From: Knufia peltigerae
Taxonomy: Eukaryota > Ascomycota > Eurotiomycetes > Chaetothyriales > Trichomeriaceae
Reading direction: 5' to 3'
Length of the DNA: 64,000 nt
Assembly (NCBI GenBank): GCA_030247855.1
Contig: JAPDRN010000003.1
Span: 310,001-374,000, forward strand
Positions within the stretch are counted from its first letter, which is position 1. Each line of letters starts with the position of its first letter. A program made the translations under genes and the position numbers. Below the pieces are notes generated by a model. The model saw only the letters and a program-made list of their open reading frames with translations. It was not told the origin of the DNA and made no database searches. Positions 34,227 to 43,745 of this stretch are shown in pieces.

Positions 34227-35465
34227 ATGACATTTACATATGGCACTGATCACCTTGAGCCGGCCTTTCAAGACCGCCCAGTCCCCAACATTGCTTATGG
34301 TCTGCACTTTGACGAAGCGGCGGTGCACCACGTTGAAAAGACGCTCAAGGCGAAACGTGTGTACATCATCGCATCCAATTCTTTGTCGAAGAACACCGAT
34401 GCCCCCAAACGCCTCCAACGTGCTCTGGGCGAGAAAGTCGTCGGCGTTCGGATCGGCATGACCCCCCACACGCACTGGAATCAAGTTCGAGAAATTGCTC
34501 TGGATGCTGCGCCAAAGAATCCCGACTGCATCATCACCCTGGGTGCCGGCAGTCTCACAGATGCGGCGAAACTCATCTGCTGGATGCTGGCCAACGATAT
34601 CACCACAGTCGAAGGCATGGAGAAGCTGGCCTCGGAAGGTCAAAACTTCAAGGACCCTGTTGTACAACACGTGGCGATCCCGACGAGCTTGTCGGGAGGC
34701 GAGTACCAAGCCATCGCAGGGGCGACGCGCGACGACGGGACTGATCGCAAACAACTATTCACCCCGCCCGAGAAGAACCCGTGCCTGGTCATACTGGACC
34801 CAGAATTGACCACGACGACACCCGAGAGAATCTGGCTGAGTACCGGCGTCAGAGCGGTCGACCATTGTGTCGAGACATTATGTAGTCTGCGATCCAACGA
34901 CCGGGGTGACGCGGAGGCTGAAAAGGGATTGCTGCGCCTGGTGCCGGCTCTGATCAGGACACACCAGGACTCCAAAGATCTGGACGCGCGTTTCGAGACG
35001 ATGAGGGGGGTGATCGAGGCGATGAGCGCCGTCTCCTCTGGCGTACCTCTCGGCGCCAGTCACGCGATCGGCCATCAACTGGGACCCATGGGAGTCGGTC
35101 ACGGCGAGACGAGTTGCATCATGCTCCCGGCCGTGTGCAAGTGGAATGAAAAGGTGGGCGCCAACGTTGAAAAACAGGCCTACACGAAAAAGGTCCTGCT
35201 CAAGTCACCCATCGTGGTGGATTTGCTGAAAGCGAAGTACGGGAAAGAGGCCGGGGCCTTGGAGAAAGTTGACCTCGGTGACATCTTGGACGTCATCTTC
35301 AGAGAGATGGGGATGCCACGAACACTCAAGGACGTCGGTGTTGGAAAGGACAAGTTGGATGCCCTGGCGACAAACAGCTTGACGGACCATTGGATCAAAA
35401 CGAACGCAAAGCCGATCACGGAAAAGGAACAAGTCATGGAAATTCTACAGATGGTGGTGGAGTGA
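34227..35465 (+). CDS. Iron-containing alcohol dehydrogenase family protein (maleylacetate reductase-like)
   Basis: NAD(P)-dependent reductase of the Fe-ADH superfamily, expected to be cytosolic; substrate unknown. It is a single exon of 412 residues, the normal family length. The nucleotide-binding GAGSLTDAAK (residues about 109-118) and IPTSLSGGEYQAI follow the N-terminal Rossmann half. In the metal-binding half, GVRAVDHCVE carries Arg209 where FucO-type enzymes carry the first Asp ligand, while His213 is kept. GASHAIGHQLG and GVGHGETSCIMLP supply the later histidines. Loss of the Asp ligand is also seen in maleylacetate reductases, so this may be metal-independent or bind metal differently. 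It is followed on the same strand by an alpha/beta hydrolase. Confidence 0.88.
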   Translation: MTFTYGTDHLEPAFQDRPVPNIAYGLHFDEAAVHHVEKTLKAKRVYIIASNSLSKNTDAPKRLQRALGEKVVGVRIGMTPHTHWNQVREIALDAAPKNPDCIITLGAGSLTDAAKLICWMLANDITTVEGMEKLASEGQNFKDPVVQHVAIPTSLSGGEYQAIAGATRDDGTDRKQLFTPPEKNPCLVILDPELTTTTPERIWLSTGVRAVDHCVETLCSLRSNDRGDAEAEKGLLRLVPALIRTHQDSKDLDARFETMRGVIEAMSAVSSGVPLGASHAIGHQLGPMGVGHGETSCIMLPAVCKWNEKVGANVEKQAYTKKVLLKSPIVVDLLKAKYGKEAGALEKVDLGDILDVIFREMGMPRTLKDVGVGKDKLDALATNSLTDHWIKTNAKPITEKEQVMEILQMVVE

Positions 35466-36153
35466 GAAACACAGACGCACGAGGTTGAACTTTGGTTGAG
35501 CGTGTGCACAGCGCAAGTGGGCCAGTTCTGTACGCACGTGTGATGGAGTGTAGGATTCACCTGTACACTGAAAAACGGTACAATGAATCTCGAACCAGAA
35601 CTTTGCATAATCTCGTAGACCAAGATGGGTGTTGTTGGTCCTATTACGACACGATTGTCTTGCTTGAGGTTTATGATATAGCGAATCGACCCTTGTGAAA
35701 GAAATGACATGATTCATGATGGACTCTGTGCGTTTCAAATATCACCCAGTCCAGATCCACTCGATTCTAGACTTTGTTCGTTTCGAAAAGACATCAAAAT
35801 GACCCCATGGTCGTGTACGGAGTAGTAGTTGGTCGTGATATACAATGATTCATAACCTCGGTATTAGGTGAACACAAACAGCCTTTTTACTCCAAATCGT
35901 GAGACTCAAAACTCAGCTTTACCTCAACCAAGGAATACAGAATACAAAGGTTCTGATACATTATTTATTTACTACCATGAACTCTTGATGTTCTTCCCCG
36001 GGGTTCGGAGCAATCGATCATTGACGGCTTTTTCTTTCAACATACAAAGAGACAAGTAGACTGTTGCCGTCGGAAAGCACACGAGGATATATATGTACAA
36101 ATATATCCAGCCATAAACATAACGAGAGTGACGTGACCCAGTCAAGTCCAGCA
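35466..36153. other. Intergenic with a TACGGAGTA motif
   Basis: 688 bp without a supported gene. It contains an exact TACGGAGTA at 35816-35824. Confidence 0.55.
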
Positions 36154-37329
36154 ATGTCTCCTCCTACCACGAGACAAAACCTATACCCAGGCGAAGAATT
36201 GTCGGTCATCAACGACGCACCATGTATAACGTACTTTCGCAGGGGGGCTGGTGGTGGTGGTGATGACGACCCGTCGACAAGACCTCTCGTGGTCTTGATC
36301 CCCGGGGCTGCACACCTCGCTCGAGTCTTTTACGGTGGCCACGAGGGTCATGACGAGTGCGACTTTTTGGCCCACTGGTTGACGACAAGACCACAGAACT
36401 ACCACTTTCTGGCCGTTTCTTACCCCATAGACACGAGCCCGGACACGAGCGTCATGCCCACCACCGACCCTGGAATGACGGTTTCACAATGGGGAGAACA
36501 GGCCGTGGAGGCCACCAAAAGGACCATCCGACGACAAAACTTGGGCGGCACCGTCATACTCGTCTTTTGGAGCATGGGTGGGAAAATTTTACAACCGTTT
36601 TGTCTGGCGGCCCAGGCACAAAACATCGTCATATCCTTCGCCGTGCCTTTGGTGGCCACCCCGGCCGTACGAGGTATCAGGGACAGACCGGTCCTGACGC
36701 CGAGTCCGACCACCGGTTACGCGACCCCGGCCGCCGGACTTTCCGAGTCGTACTTCGTGATGCAGTTGCACGAACAGAATGCACTTCACGGCGACAGAAT
36801 CATCATCCCGGACGAGATCTACAGGCGTGAATATTTGGGTGGTTTCCCGGTCGGCCTCGGTTGTTACGGCGTCAGGTGGTCCGGAAAGTCGCAACGTCGA
36901 CAAGAAGAGGAAAAGGGTCGTCATTCGTTTGTGGACGATCCAGATATTGGTTACGAAGTTGCCGATCGATTCCCTCTCGGGAAATTACCTCTGATGTGTT
37001 CGATATCATGTTCGAGTCCGGTGGACCTGAGACATTCCGTCGCCGACAAGTACACTTGGGGTTTCCTCTTGACCTATAAACTCTTGGGCGGTATTTCACC
37101 TTCGAAAAAGCTCGCCCTCCAGCGGACGGATACCGAGGACCAGAAGGAAAAGGGAAAACGACTCACCCGGTTCATCCATGCCGCACCGGAAACCTTGTCG
37201 GCAACCGTCGAAGGGGGTCATCATTTCTTCATCGGCGTCGACGGGGCTAGGAGGACGGCGGAGCTCATCAAGGATTTCGAAACGAGAGTGACCGAGTTTC
37301 AAAGAGATCTGGAGGAGTTGTTGGCCTAA
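36154..37329 (+). CDS. Alpha/beta-hydrolase-fold protein, function unknown
   Basis: Probable hydrolase; substrate unknown. The ATG at 36154 is chosen because the open frame further upstream has only a TTG, giving 391 residues in one exon. RPLVVLIPGAAHLARVF fits the first central strand and oxyanion loop, and ILVFWSMGGKI is the nucleophile elbow with Ser in W-S-M-G-G (G-x-S-x-G variant with Trp in the first position). EGGHHFFIGVDGARR near the C-terminus supplies a plausible catalytic His. The acidic residue cannot be assigned by eye. No signal peptide. The sequence is unusually rich in GTC, ACC and CGA codons, like its neighbours at 37.8-45 kb. Confidence 0.7.
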   Translation: MSPPTTRQNLYPGEELSVINDAPCITYFRRGAGGGGDDDPSTRPLVVLIPGAAHLARVFYGGHEGHDECDFLAHWLTTRPQNYHFLAVSYPIDTSPDTSVMPTTDPGMTVSQWGEQAVEATKRTIRRQNLGGTVILVFWSMGGKILQPFCLAAQAQNIVISFAVPLVATPAVRGIRDRPVLTPSPTTGYATPAAGLSESYFVMQLHEQNALHGDRIIIPDEIYRREYLGGFPVGLGCYGVRWSGKSQRRQEEEKGRHSFVDDPDIGYEVADRFPLGKLPLMCSISCSSPVDLRHSVADKYTWGFLLTYKLLGGISPSKKLALQRTDTEDQKEKGKRLTRFIHAAPETLSATVEGGHHFFIGVDGARRTAELIKDFETRVTEFQRDLEELLA

Positions 37330-37802
37330 ACACCATACGACACATCTCAGACTGACCGACACAAGAGAGCCAAGAATGGTAAACTTGAACGACCGACATG
37401 AGACACACACAAATATGGATAAAAGGACGCATGACACAAAGACTAAAGACTAAACATCAAAGACACAAGTATCAGAAGCAAGCGTACGTGGCCATAAAAA
37501 ATGATTGGAGTTTCATATGAATATCATCGTCATTGCTCTGTCATACTTGTATTCGATACTGAGGAGGAACCAAACAAAAAAGACTACGTATCAGCCGCAA
37601 AGCTCACATATATTACTTTGAGCTTCAAGTCACAGGCACATGCTTCTTATTTCCAGGAAACCCCCCGAGTAGGCAATGTTTGTATGACCCGAACACCCAA
37701 ACACCGACACCGAACGCCTTGCGTATTGCCATAAAGAAGAAAGGAAAAGGAAAAGGAAGCAAGTGAGATAGCACCAAACCGTCAAACCCCCAAAGTCTGG
37801 GT
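37330..37802. other. Intergenic between convergent genes
   Basis: 473 bp of 3' flanks. Nothing recognised. Confidence 0.6.
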
Positions 37803-39341
37803 CTAATCGTCCCACTTGATAAAAGTCTTGGATTCCAACCACCTGCCGGCCTTGACGACCAACTCGTCGATCCGGGTGAAGTAATCTGCGGCCCAGATGA
37901 TGACCAAGGCGGTGAAAAGCTCACCCAGAGCACCGGACCAGTAGCTCTGGGTACCAAAGTGCCGCTTCTGCCAGGGGTCCACGATCGGCATATACAGCGC
38001 CCAGTTGATGGTGTTGTGCATGGCGTACACGCCGAACGAGATGTCGCCGAGATACTGGGAGAAGCCCCACTCGAAGGGAATCTGGAGCATGCGACAATTG
38101 TCCAAGGCGAAGACGAAGATGGCGGCACCGATGCCGAGCCAAAAGTGTTCTCCCAATTCGGCGATGTACCAGTAGGGGATGAGATCTTCGAAGAAACCCC
38201 ACGGCCACCAGTCCCGGTTGTAGTGACCGTCGTACGGCGCGGGCTGTCCCATCAAGAACATACCGATGATGAGCAGGACGAGGCAGCCCACGATCTTCAA
38301 ATACTTGCGGTAGTTTCTGTGGGTTTGTGGCTTCTCCGACACCTCGGGCAATTCGTCCTGCTCCTGTTGTGGGAGTCGGATCTTCTGAAGCCGTTCGGGG
38401 TGACGATCGAATTGGTAGTCGGCGATCAACATGCCGTACATGAACAGGGCGACGTAGATGATGCCCCACCAGTAACAGAGACCGATGACGACCCAGGCGA
38501 AGAGCCTCCGGCCAAACGTCGCCATGTAGCAGGCCGCGGCGATGAACCAAAACACGGCCATGCTGCCTCGGAATTCGACGGGGATGGTCCACATCTGGTC
38601 GAGGTAGTGGGTGCGGAAGACGTCGCCATACCAAAAGCCCTTGATGTCGCCGAAGGGGTTGCTCGAGTAGCCGAAATCCCAGAACCAATCTCGCATTTGG
38701 AGGTAGAAGGTGGACTGGCGGTGTGCGGGCTGACACCATCCCCAGAACGACATGATGGCGGTTATCAGGGAGGCAACGCCGGTCGAGATGTAGAGTCGCC
38801 ACCACCTTCGAAAGGTCGAGGACGCCAGAGCCCTGAGGAGCCCCGTCTGCCGGTTTCGGACCATCTTGAGCAGTCTGTAGCTGAGCACGTATCCGGAGAT
38901 GATGAAGAAGATGTCCACCATGGCCCGACCGTTGAGGATCATACGGATGACGGGCTGCTCAAGGAGCCATGTCCTGTTGGCAAAGCTATGATATCGGGCC
39001 ACTGATACGGCCGCCCAGCCTCTCAAGGCATCCAGGTAGGCTGTCGGGTGTAACTCGCTCTTCTTTTTGAGGCCACCGGGATGTACAAAACGTGGGAAAA
39101 CGAGGACGAGGTATGAAAGGCCGAGAAGCAGTAGGGTTTTTATGTCTGTCGCGTCCCATCTGGTTGATGTTCGCCAGTCGGCCGAGATGCGTCTGATAGG
39201 GTCTTGATACCATTTAGGTCTCTCTTCTTCGGGGAGCTTTTCGAGATCGACTTCGGAGAGGTCGTGTTCTTCTCCTTCATCAGCGTCATTTTGTGGGGGG
39301 ACATGATCAGTCAACGGTCTGTACTCTTCCATGTGTGACAT
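37803..39341 (-). CDS. Acyltransferase-3 family integral membrane protein
   Basis: Membrane acyltransferase of the PF01757 family (such as O-acetylation of sugars or small molecules); substrate unknown. It is a single exon of 512 residues. An acidic cytosolic N-terminus (about 60 residues) precedes about 10 predicted helices. The diagnostic YLDALRGWAAVSVARYHSF (residues about 101-119, with the conserved Arg and His) and DIFFIISGYVLSYRLLK follow. DQMWTIPVEFRGSMAVF is the typical central motif. The C-terminus has YLGDISFGVYAMHNTINW. It may act with the adjacent hydrolase or export-like genes, but only proximity suggests this. Confidence 0.9.
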   Translation of the reverse strand: MSHMEEYRPLTDHVPPQNDADEGEEHDLSEVDLEKLPEEERPKWYQDPIRRISADWRTSTRWDATDIKTLLLLGLSYLVLVFPRFVHPGGLKKKSELHPTAYLDALRGWAAVSVARYHSFANRTWLLEQPVIRMILNGRAMVDIFFIISGYVLSYRLLKMVRNRQTGLLRALASSTFRRWWRLYISTGVASLITAIMSFWGWCQPAHRQSTFYLQMRDWFWDFGYSSNPFGDIKGFWYGDVFRTHYLDQMWTIPVEFRGSMAVFWFIAAACYMATFGRRLFAWVVIGLCYWWGIIYVALFMYGMLIADYQFDRHPERLQKIRLPQQEQDELPEVSEKPQTHRNYRKYLKIVGCLVLLIIGMFLMGQPAPYDGHYNRDWWPWGFFEDLIPYWYIAELGEHFWLGIGAAIFVFALDNCRMLQIPFEWGFSQYLGDISFGVYAMHNTINWALYMPIVDPWQKRHFGTQSYWSGALGELFTALVIIWAADYFTRIDELVVKAGRWLESKTFIKWDD

Positions 39342-40818
39342 CTTGCGTTGCCGTATACGACGGCGTCAGCAGTGAGAAAGAAGTCGAGACGTTCAAGCTT
39401 CATGTAATGGCAGGGATGCATCTTTTATGAAAGGGATCTGTGTCCCTGCGTGTGCGGCGAAGTAAGGGGATGCTGCTGGAAGCGAGGAATGTGCCACTTA
39501 TCCACTGACAGCGTGTCACGGACGTGCCCTTGTCGATAGGATAGACCGTGCCTGATCGGTGCATGTTTCTGATAGGACCGCTATGCTGTAGATCAATCTG
39601 ACGTGCGTGCCCGGGGGGATTTCCCAAACGATGAGTATTGTTATGCGACACTGTACCAGAGGAGAATTGATGTCTTGGGTGAGTATTCTTCAAGACCTAT
39701 TTGCACGAGCAAAGGCCCTTGTCGAGACATGCATGAGGTGTCTCCTTTTGCCAGATCCTCTTGATTGAGTGTTGTTTCAATCAAGGTTCAGCGAGTTCTG
39801 TCGACTTGTCGACGCTTGGACAGACAAATATCCGTTGCGTGTTGTCTTCGCATAGACTAGACTCGACTGGACGGGCCGGTAGATTTTCGATCCAGTCGGA
39901 GACGCGATGGGTTTTGGCTAACGACAGTAGATCACCGTATCGTAGATTGGCAGCATGTGTAGAATGCCATGATTGCAATACACGGCGTTGTAAGGGGCAA
40001 GAGAAAGATGAGGAGTGGCAAAGAGTGAATCTGACAGCTGTCGTCTGAGGGTTTTTTACCGTTTTGGGAGCTCCTGGCTCGAGTCAAAATCTAAAACCAT
40101 ACCCCTTTTTGAGGGTTCTGACAGAAAACGTGCCTGCGGGAAGCACTTCAGCCGAGTAGAGAATTGCATCTTAAGAGACATGAAATTAGACATGCGGAGA
40201 GGGTTTGCATGAAGGGAATTGTTTGGCTGTCGGGTACATTCGCCCTTTGCTTGTTGTGTTCGTGGGGCGCAGGTTTTGAATATGTCGATCCTTAGATCCC
40301 TTTTGTCCTCGAACCACGACGGTCAAAGGGGGTTGTCTGGTATCGACTGGCCATTGAAGCTTGAAAACATATCGAGCGAGTGTATGTTTTGGGCGTATCG
40401 AGTAAAGTGGAAAGCGCAGTTTATGCGGGAAGCTTGAGAAGACCTCTTAGATACCTTAGTCATCAATTCGTATGACAGGGAGGAAGCACGCCGGCTTGAT
40501 TTGATTGTATCTTATATCATCACGTTCATGCCATGAAACAAGGCATCAGCATAACGCATTCTCTCGACCGCCTTTCGAGATGTACCGTGGGTTATTTATG
40601 AAGTAAACAAGGTTACGACAAAATGCGAATACGACCTTTAGTAAAGACTTACCCCCCGCGGCATCTCTTCCGCTTTGTGTGAATACGAAGTCACCAAGCC
40701 GAAAAAACTCGCCTATACGAAGTGCATACGAAATACGGTAAACTCTGGACCATCGAATTCGGTCAACCTCTTGTTGCAAAAAAGAGACATGGGCAAGTTA
40801 CTATACAAGTTTTCTCTT

Positions 40819-40863
40819 TTATTATGATTGTTATTGTTATTATTATTGTTATTAGTATTATTC
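40819..40863. repeat. TTA/TTG-type microsatellite
   Basis: A run of ATT and GTT trinucleotide units with occasional interruptions, within the long spacer. Confidence 0.85.
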
Positions 40864-41612
40864 TCTTCCAGCTGGGCAGTGTGATGAATACCCTTTGACA
40901 CACAAGTACTCCATAGATACTGTACCGAGTACGGGTTACATGGACGCCCAGAAGTTCCTTCAAACATTTCGCAAGATGTTCCTAATTCTGCAAAGTGCGG
41001 CCTTGTCCATGCAGGTTCGAGATATGCTAGGCGAAATTTTTCACGCCAAACACCACGACATCTGATTCATGTGAATTTGTACCGGCAGCTTCCTGAGTAA
41101 ACAAAGTAGGTAAAGTACCTGGTGCTCCGTATCTAACATTCGTGTACCGAAGATCATCCTCTTGCTTTGTACTTATATAAATTGCCTCATTGTCTTCAGA
41201 CAAGCTTCAGCCTAAGTACTGAGTAGCCTCGTATTTTACCCGTTCGACCAAGTGTTCAACTCGCCTAATAACTGATGGCAAGGTATGTATGTATTCGGTA
41301 TTTAGCTTCAACACCTTGACCACCTACGGAGTACAACATCCGCCATGAAAGCAAGCGATATGAACGTACAAGGGTTCCACGTATCCGTATAGAGTAATCC
41401 TTGCTTGATCCCTAGTCTTTTCTGTCGCACGGGGGTTCTCTTGAGTGGGTACTTCTTCTTCTTCTTCTCCCCGTCCTGCATGTCGTATGGCTTCCTATGA
41501 CTCCTTCGCATACTCCGTACAAGCACACTACCACCCTATTCGAGCCGCAACCCAGCTTTTGGTGGATGCCTGATACGGAGATATGCAGCAGTGGTGTTGT
41601 CGAGGTGTTTTT

Positions 41613-41700
41613 TTTAATTCATCTTTAATTCATCTTTAATTCATCTTTAATTCATCTTTAATTCATCTTTAATTCATCTTTAATTCATCTTTAATTCATA
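41613..41700 (+). repeat. 11-bp tandem array, 8 copies
   Basis: Eight head-to-tail copies of TTTAATTCATC. Seven are perfect and the eighth ends in A instead of C. It lies 131 bp upstream of the RTA1-family start codon, so it is in the likely core promoter or 5' leader. Confidence 0.96.
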
Positions 41701-41831
41701 TACTATCATTCATCCGCGCAACTGCAAGTTTGCTTTTCTTCTCGTAACTTTTTCCAGCGTGATTGCTGTCCTTTTCTTTCACAAGCACATAAAACTGTAG
41801 CCACTGTCAATCCCTCACGCAGCACCCAAAC

Positions 41832-43088
41832 ATGTCTTCCACCAGTGGCAATGTCACTTACCTCCCCTTTCGGTATTGTTATGATGTCTCACCACAATGT
41901 CCCGTCGAAAATACCATCTACGGCTACTATCCCAATATTGGTGCCAATTGCTTTTTTGCGGCTTTTTTCTTTGTGAGTTCTTGGAGCCTGGCACAATCAC
42001 AATCACACATTCACGCCTTTTCCCTTGTCGATGGCCCCGATGGAGGGAATCAAACTAAGAACCCAAAAACAAAACAGATGGCGGCGGCCCTCCAGCTGTA
42101 CGCCGGCATTCGTTACAAGACATGGACATACCTCCTCGCAATGTTCCTCGGCTGCATTGACCAGGCAATCGGATACATAGGACGTGTCATGCTGCACAAC
42201 AACCCTTTCGACACTGCCGGTTTTCAAATCCAAATTTGTTGCCTCATCCTGGGCCCCGCGTTCAATTCGGCGGCGATATACCTCGTCCTCAAACACGTCA
42301 CGCTCTGTTTCGGCCCAGAGTACTCACGCATCCGCCCGAAACGGTACACTTGGATATTCATCACCGGAGATTTGATTTCGCTCGTCATTCAAGCCGTCGG
42401 TGGAGGAATGGCGGCTACATCCATGGACAACCAATCTCGCCAACGAGTTGGTGACGACCTCATGGTGAGTTTCTCCCCGCGCCAAACAAAAAAATCGAGA
42501 CTCGATTCTCGCCTGGCATGGCTTCCGTTGTTCCCTGCGGCCCCCCCTCCCTCTTCCTCATTCAACAGTGCTTCTTTTCCTGTCTATGTCAGTCGGTTCG
42601 CTGATTTCTTTCCATAGATGGCCGGTATAGCCTTTCAAGTCGCGACCCTCTCCTTCTTCGCCGTGGCCGCACTCACGTACGTCATCAAACGATACCGCGC
42701 ACCAGCTCCTCTCCCCGCCGAAGCGAAAATGTTCATGGCGAGTACCAAGTTCCGACTGTTCGCCATGGGTCTCGTCGTGGCGTTCACTTGTATCTTCATC
42801 CGATGCGTCTACCGTATCGTCGAGATGGCCGGCGGTTGGGGCAACCCGATCATGCAGAGCGAGATCCCTTTCATCGTCCTCGACGGGACCATGGTCACCG
42901 TCGCCACCATCGTCCAGACAGTCTTGCACCCGGGATGGTGTTTCCCGAGGCTGTCGAGTGGCTATGTGGTCCCGGCGGCAGACAGTCACCCGGGGACCTT
43001 CCGCGACGAAGAAGGAGAGTTGGAAACCTTGGAGAAGACGAAGAAGGACGGTAATGACACCCCGGATCACAACCCGGAATTTTCGTGA
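41832..43088 (+). CDS. RTA1-like seven-transmembrane protein
   Basis: RTA1/RTM1/RSB1 family (PF04479), fungal plasma-membrane proteins linked to lipid translocation and resistance to toxic amphiphiles. Exons 41832-41972, 42078-42464 and 42618-43088 join to 332 residues. The first intron (105 nt, GTGAGT to CAG) is in frame and would otherwise insert a hydrophilic stretch into the first helix region; splicing gives FFFMAAALQLYAGIRYKTWTYL, the family pattern. FITGDLISLVIQAVGGGM and FIRCVYRIVEMAGGWGNPIMQSE are the RTA1 hallmarks. Seven helices are visible, then a hydrophilic tail. A tandem 11-bp array sits just upstream. Confidence 0.92.
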
Positions 43089-43745
43089 TTTTGATGTCAA
43101 AGAGTATCAAAATCAGCCACTTGTACAATTGTTCCCATGCGAGGACGAGAATAGATTTGAAAACATAACTGTTAGACCGATGGAAAGAAACATTTCTCCT
43201 CCTTTCCCATCACATTCCCTCACATACTAGAAATGAATGGCATTGACAAAGTCGTCATTTCTAACGTCTACTACAATGTCAAACATCCGACTCATCTCAT
43301 CACCACCTTTTTGGTTTGTCGATTTGCAGTCTTGTCCGGCGTCATGACTATAAACTTGCTCGTCTTTTCGATAGAACCATTATCATTCTGTAGACCACTA
43401 TACCCTATAACGTCAGTCTCTTCTCGATACCCTCGTGATATTTCGTCGGACGTTGTGCCCTCAACACCTGCCTATCTGTCTGCGATCTATCGGACTTGTT
43501 AACTTTACGAGTACAACTACGTTCGATGACACAATCACGAAAGTATGAAGATTTGGGTCAACACCTCTTTTGCGAGGGAATTAAGAAAAAACTAATCTAA
43601 AAAAAAGCCCCCAAGAAACAAAAGAAAAGCAAGCACAAAAAGGAAAAAGAAAGCAACTCCCACAACGCAACACACAACGGCACACGACAAACAACACCAG
43701 CGACCACCCGACCACGCACCAACCCCCCATCAACAACCACCCCCC
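43089..43745. other. Intergenic between convergent genes, with a T-depleted tract
   Basis: The plus strand from about 43600 to 43745 is almost free of T (A/C/G only, mostly A and C), abutting the 3' end of the minus-strand orphan gene. No gene is supported. Confidence 0.6.

Larger units (their letters stand above)
39342..41831. other. Long repeat-bearing spacer without genes
   Basis: 2.5 kb, the longest gene-free stretch in the window. It holds a TTA/TTG microsatellite (about 40819-40863), exact TACGGAGTA motifs at 41325-41333 (plus) and 41511-41519 (minus), a TATATAAA at about 41167, and an 11-bp tandem array at 41613-41700. ORFs are short and show no domain. A GGTTCGA at 41013 is not supported by an A-box or cloverleaf. 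Confidence 0.65.

Noticed and set aside
33739..34230. 163-codon plus-strand ORF before the Fe-ADH gene
   Set aside because: Pyrimidine-rich leader sequence in another frame; no domain and it overlaps the real start codon.
37959..39005. 348-codon plus-strand ORF
   Set aside because: Antisense shadow of the acyltransferase-3 gene; composition (His, Asp, Val-rich) reflects reverse codons of a GC-rich gene.
41005..41030. tRNA B-box-like GGTTCGA
   Set aside because: No matching A-box or acceptor-stem pairing could be found around it by eye.
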